Positions 5,799 through 6,667 of a DNA stretch of 6,667 nucleotides are shown here, in pieces. The stretch's first letter is position 1. The number at the start of each line of letters is the position of its first letter. Origin of the DNA: Chlamydiota bacterium (GTDB taxonomy: Bacteria > Chlamydiota > Chlamydiia > Chlamydiales > JAJFMK01). The notes beneath the pieces were generated by a model, which did no database searches, had not been told where the DNA came from, and saw nothing but the letters and a program-made list of their open reading frames with translations. The position numbers and the translations under genes were made by a program. The stretch lies in the NCBI GenBank assembly GCA_021772215.1, contig JAJFMK010000004.1, forward strand, positions 1 to 6,667, read 5' to 3'.

Positions 5799-6667
5799 TT
5801 ACTTTTTGGGGATGAAAGCGGGTGTCTCTTCGGGGGAGGCGGGGACCACATCTTTGGTGGAGCGGCCTATGGTTTGGATCATCTCGCGGGTGGTGTAGAC
5901 CCATTTGATTGACTCAACGCCCATCTGGTTAGCTAGGATATACCAGCCTATAGAGAGGGTAATGATCGGGGCCATCGACTTGAGGCCGAGACCTAAGAAG
6001 ATGATCTGCACCTGAGGGGCGAGGCGGTTGGCGATCCCTAAGAAGAAGTCGGTCATCAAAACGATGATGATCGAGGGGGCCGCCAGCTTGATGGAGAGCA
6101 CCATAAAGCGGTTCGCTAAGGTCTCCATCTTCTTCCAAAACTCATTGTCATCGATAAAAAAAAGTGGCGAGACAAACCGGTCGGGCGGAACCAGCTCAAA
6201 GGAGTCTTTGATCACTTCGAAGAAGAGGAAAGGGCCATCGAGCATGTAGAAGATATAGATCAGTGTGAAGTTAAAAAAGAGACCTAGAGGCGAGGCTTGG
6301 TTCTGCACGGCGGGGTCGCTAACCATCAAAGAGGAGGCTCCCCTTTGGTGATCGATGATAAAGCCGCTCGACTGCACGAGAGTAAAAGGGATACTCATTA
6401 AAAAGCCGATCAACATCCCAATCACAAACTCTTTGGCGGCATAGAGGAGAAGGAGGCGGTTGAAGAGAAGATCTGTGCTGACAACCTGAGTAAATGTGGG
6501 AAAGAAGATGGTAAAAAGTGAGATTCCGAGCACAACTTTAACGGGGTGGGGAAGAAGTTTCGCTCCCAAAAAGGGACTCTGGGCAATAATGGGAAGAAGG
6601 CGTGCGAGCGCTAAAAAGAGAAGTCCTAAGATCGCCTCTGGGGCCTGCGTGGCAAAGATCGATTTGA
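5799..6667 (-). CDS. sctT: Type III secretion export-gate protein SctT, 5' end cut by right edge
   Basis: SctT (YscT/SpaR/FliR family) is an inner-membrane part of the SctRST export gate through which type III substrates enter the secretion channel. The frame continues without a stop to the right edge, giving 288 visible residues. A TTG at 6569 is an internal codon: upstream residues read PEAILGLLFLALARLLPIIA and then QSPFLGAKLLPHPVK, matching remembered chlamydial SctT. Perhaps 15-25 N-terminal residues are missing. Seen: several hydrophobic segments, KEFVIGMLIGF, and the diagnostic KLAAPSIIIVLMTDFFLG followed by IANRLAPQVQIIFLGLGLKS, shared with the FliR/SctT family. The hydrophilic tail ends in a Pro/Glu/Lys-rich stretch. 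FliR is the flagellar alternative, but resemblance to chlamydial CdsT and the neighbouring nqrA favour secretion. sctR and sctS probably lie just beyond the edge, as in Chlamydia. Confidence 0.92.
   Translation of the reverse strand, partial: KSIFATQAPEAILGLLFLALARLLPIIAQSPFLGAKLLPHPVKVVLGISLFTIFFPTFTQVVSTDLLFNRLLLLYAAKEFVIGMLIGFLMSIPFTLVQSSGFIIDHQRGASSLMVSDPAVQNQASPLGLFFNFTLIYIFYMLDGPFLFFEVIKDSFELVPPDRFVSPLFFIDDNEFWKKMETLANRFMVLSIKLAAPSIIIVLMTDFFLGIANRLAPQVQIIFLGLGLKSMAPIITLSIGWYILANQMGVESIKWVYTTREMIQTIGRSTKDVVPASPEETPAFIPKK

Noticed and set aside
5799..6569. sctT starting at the TTG at 6569
   Set aside because: The frame continues upstream without a stop and encodes the conserved first membrane segment of SctT, so the TTG is an internal leucine codon.

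Overview
The window looks like a piece of a chromosome from an environmental (amoeba- or invertebrate-associated) member of the Chlamydiae. This is inferred from gene content and protein resemblance, with no database search. A Na+-translocating NADH:quinone reductase subunit A with chlamydial-type C-terminal sequence lies near a type III secretion export-gate gene, sctT, whose closest remembered match is chlamydial CdsT. The classical vertebrate Chlamydia lack a methylcitrate operon, so a relative with a larger genome is more likely. The genus cannot be named from this sequence.

Layout. Positions 1-400 (minus) hold the N-terminal 133 codons of a crotonase-fold enoyl-CoA hydratase, cut by the left edge. 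A 48-base divergent gap follows, then prpB-prpC-prpD (plus, 449-3665), packed with 4-base and 1-base overlaps. A convergent gap of 80 bases carries a short direct repeat and is bracketed by a duplicated 10-mer. Next on the minus strand come nqrA (5122-3746), a RelE-type toxin (5457-5188) with its ribbon-helix-helix antitoxin (5700-5458), and sctT, which enters from the right edge and stops at 5799. No intergenic gap exceeds about 100 bases. I saw no tRNA, rRNA, CRISPR array or transposase.

How the genes work together. The enoyl-CoA hydratase and the three methylcitrate enzymes form a plausible metabolic unit. Odd-chain or branched acyl chains would be degraded to propionyl-CoA. PrpC condenses this with oxaloacetate, PrpD dehydrates the methylcitrate, an aconitase encoded elsewhere rehydrates it, and PrpB cleaves methylisocitrate to pyruvate plus succinate. 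No prpE (propionate activation) or prpR regulator is visible, which suggests the substrate arrives already as a CoA ester. NqrA belongs to the sodium-pumping respiratory complex and SctT to the type III secretion export gate.

The toxin-antitoxin pair sits between sctT and nqrA, with its own promoter (perfect -10), inverted repeats that could be operators, and clearly AT-richer DNA (about 37% GC by hand count, against about 59% in a prpD sample). It looks like an acquired cassette between two core chlamydial genes. The most unusual non-coding features are the repeat block between prpD and nqrA, which resembles a small insertion with a duplicated target, and the palindromes upstream of the antitoxin.
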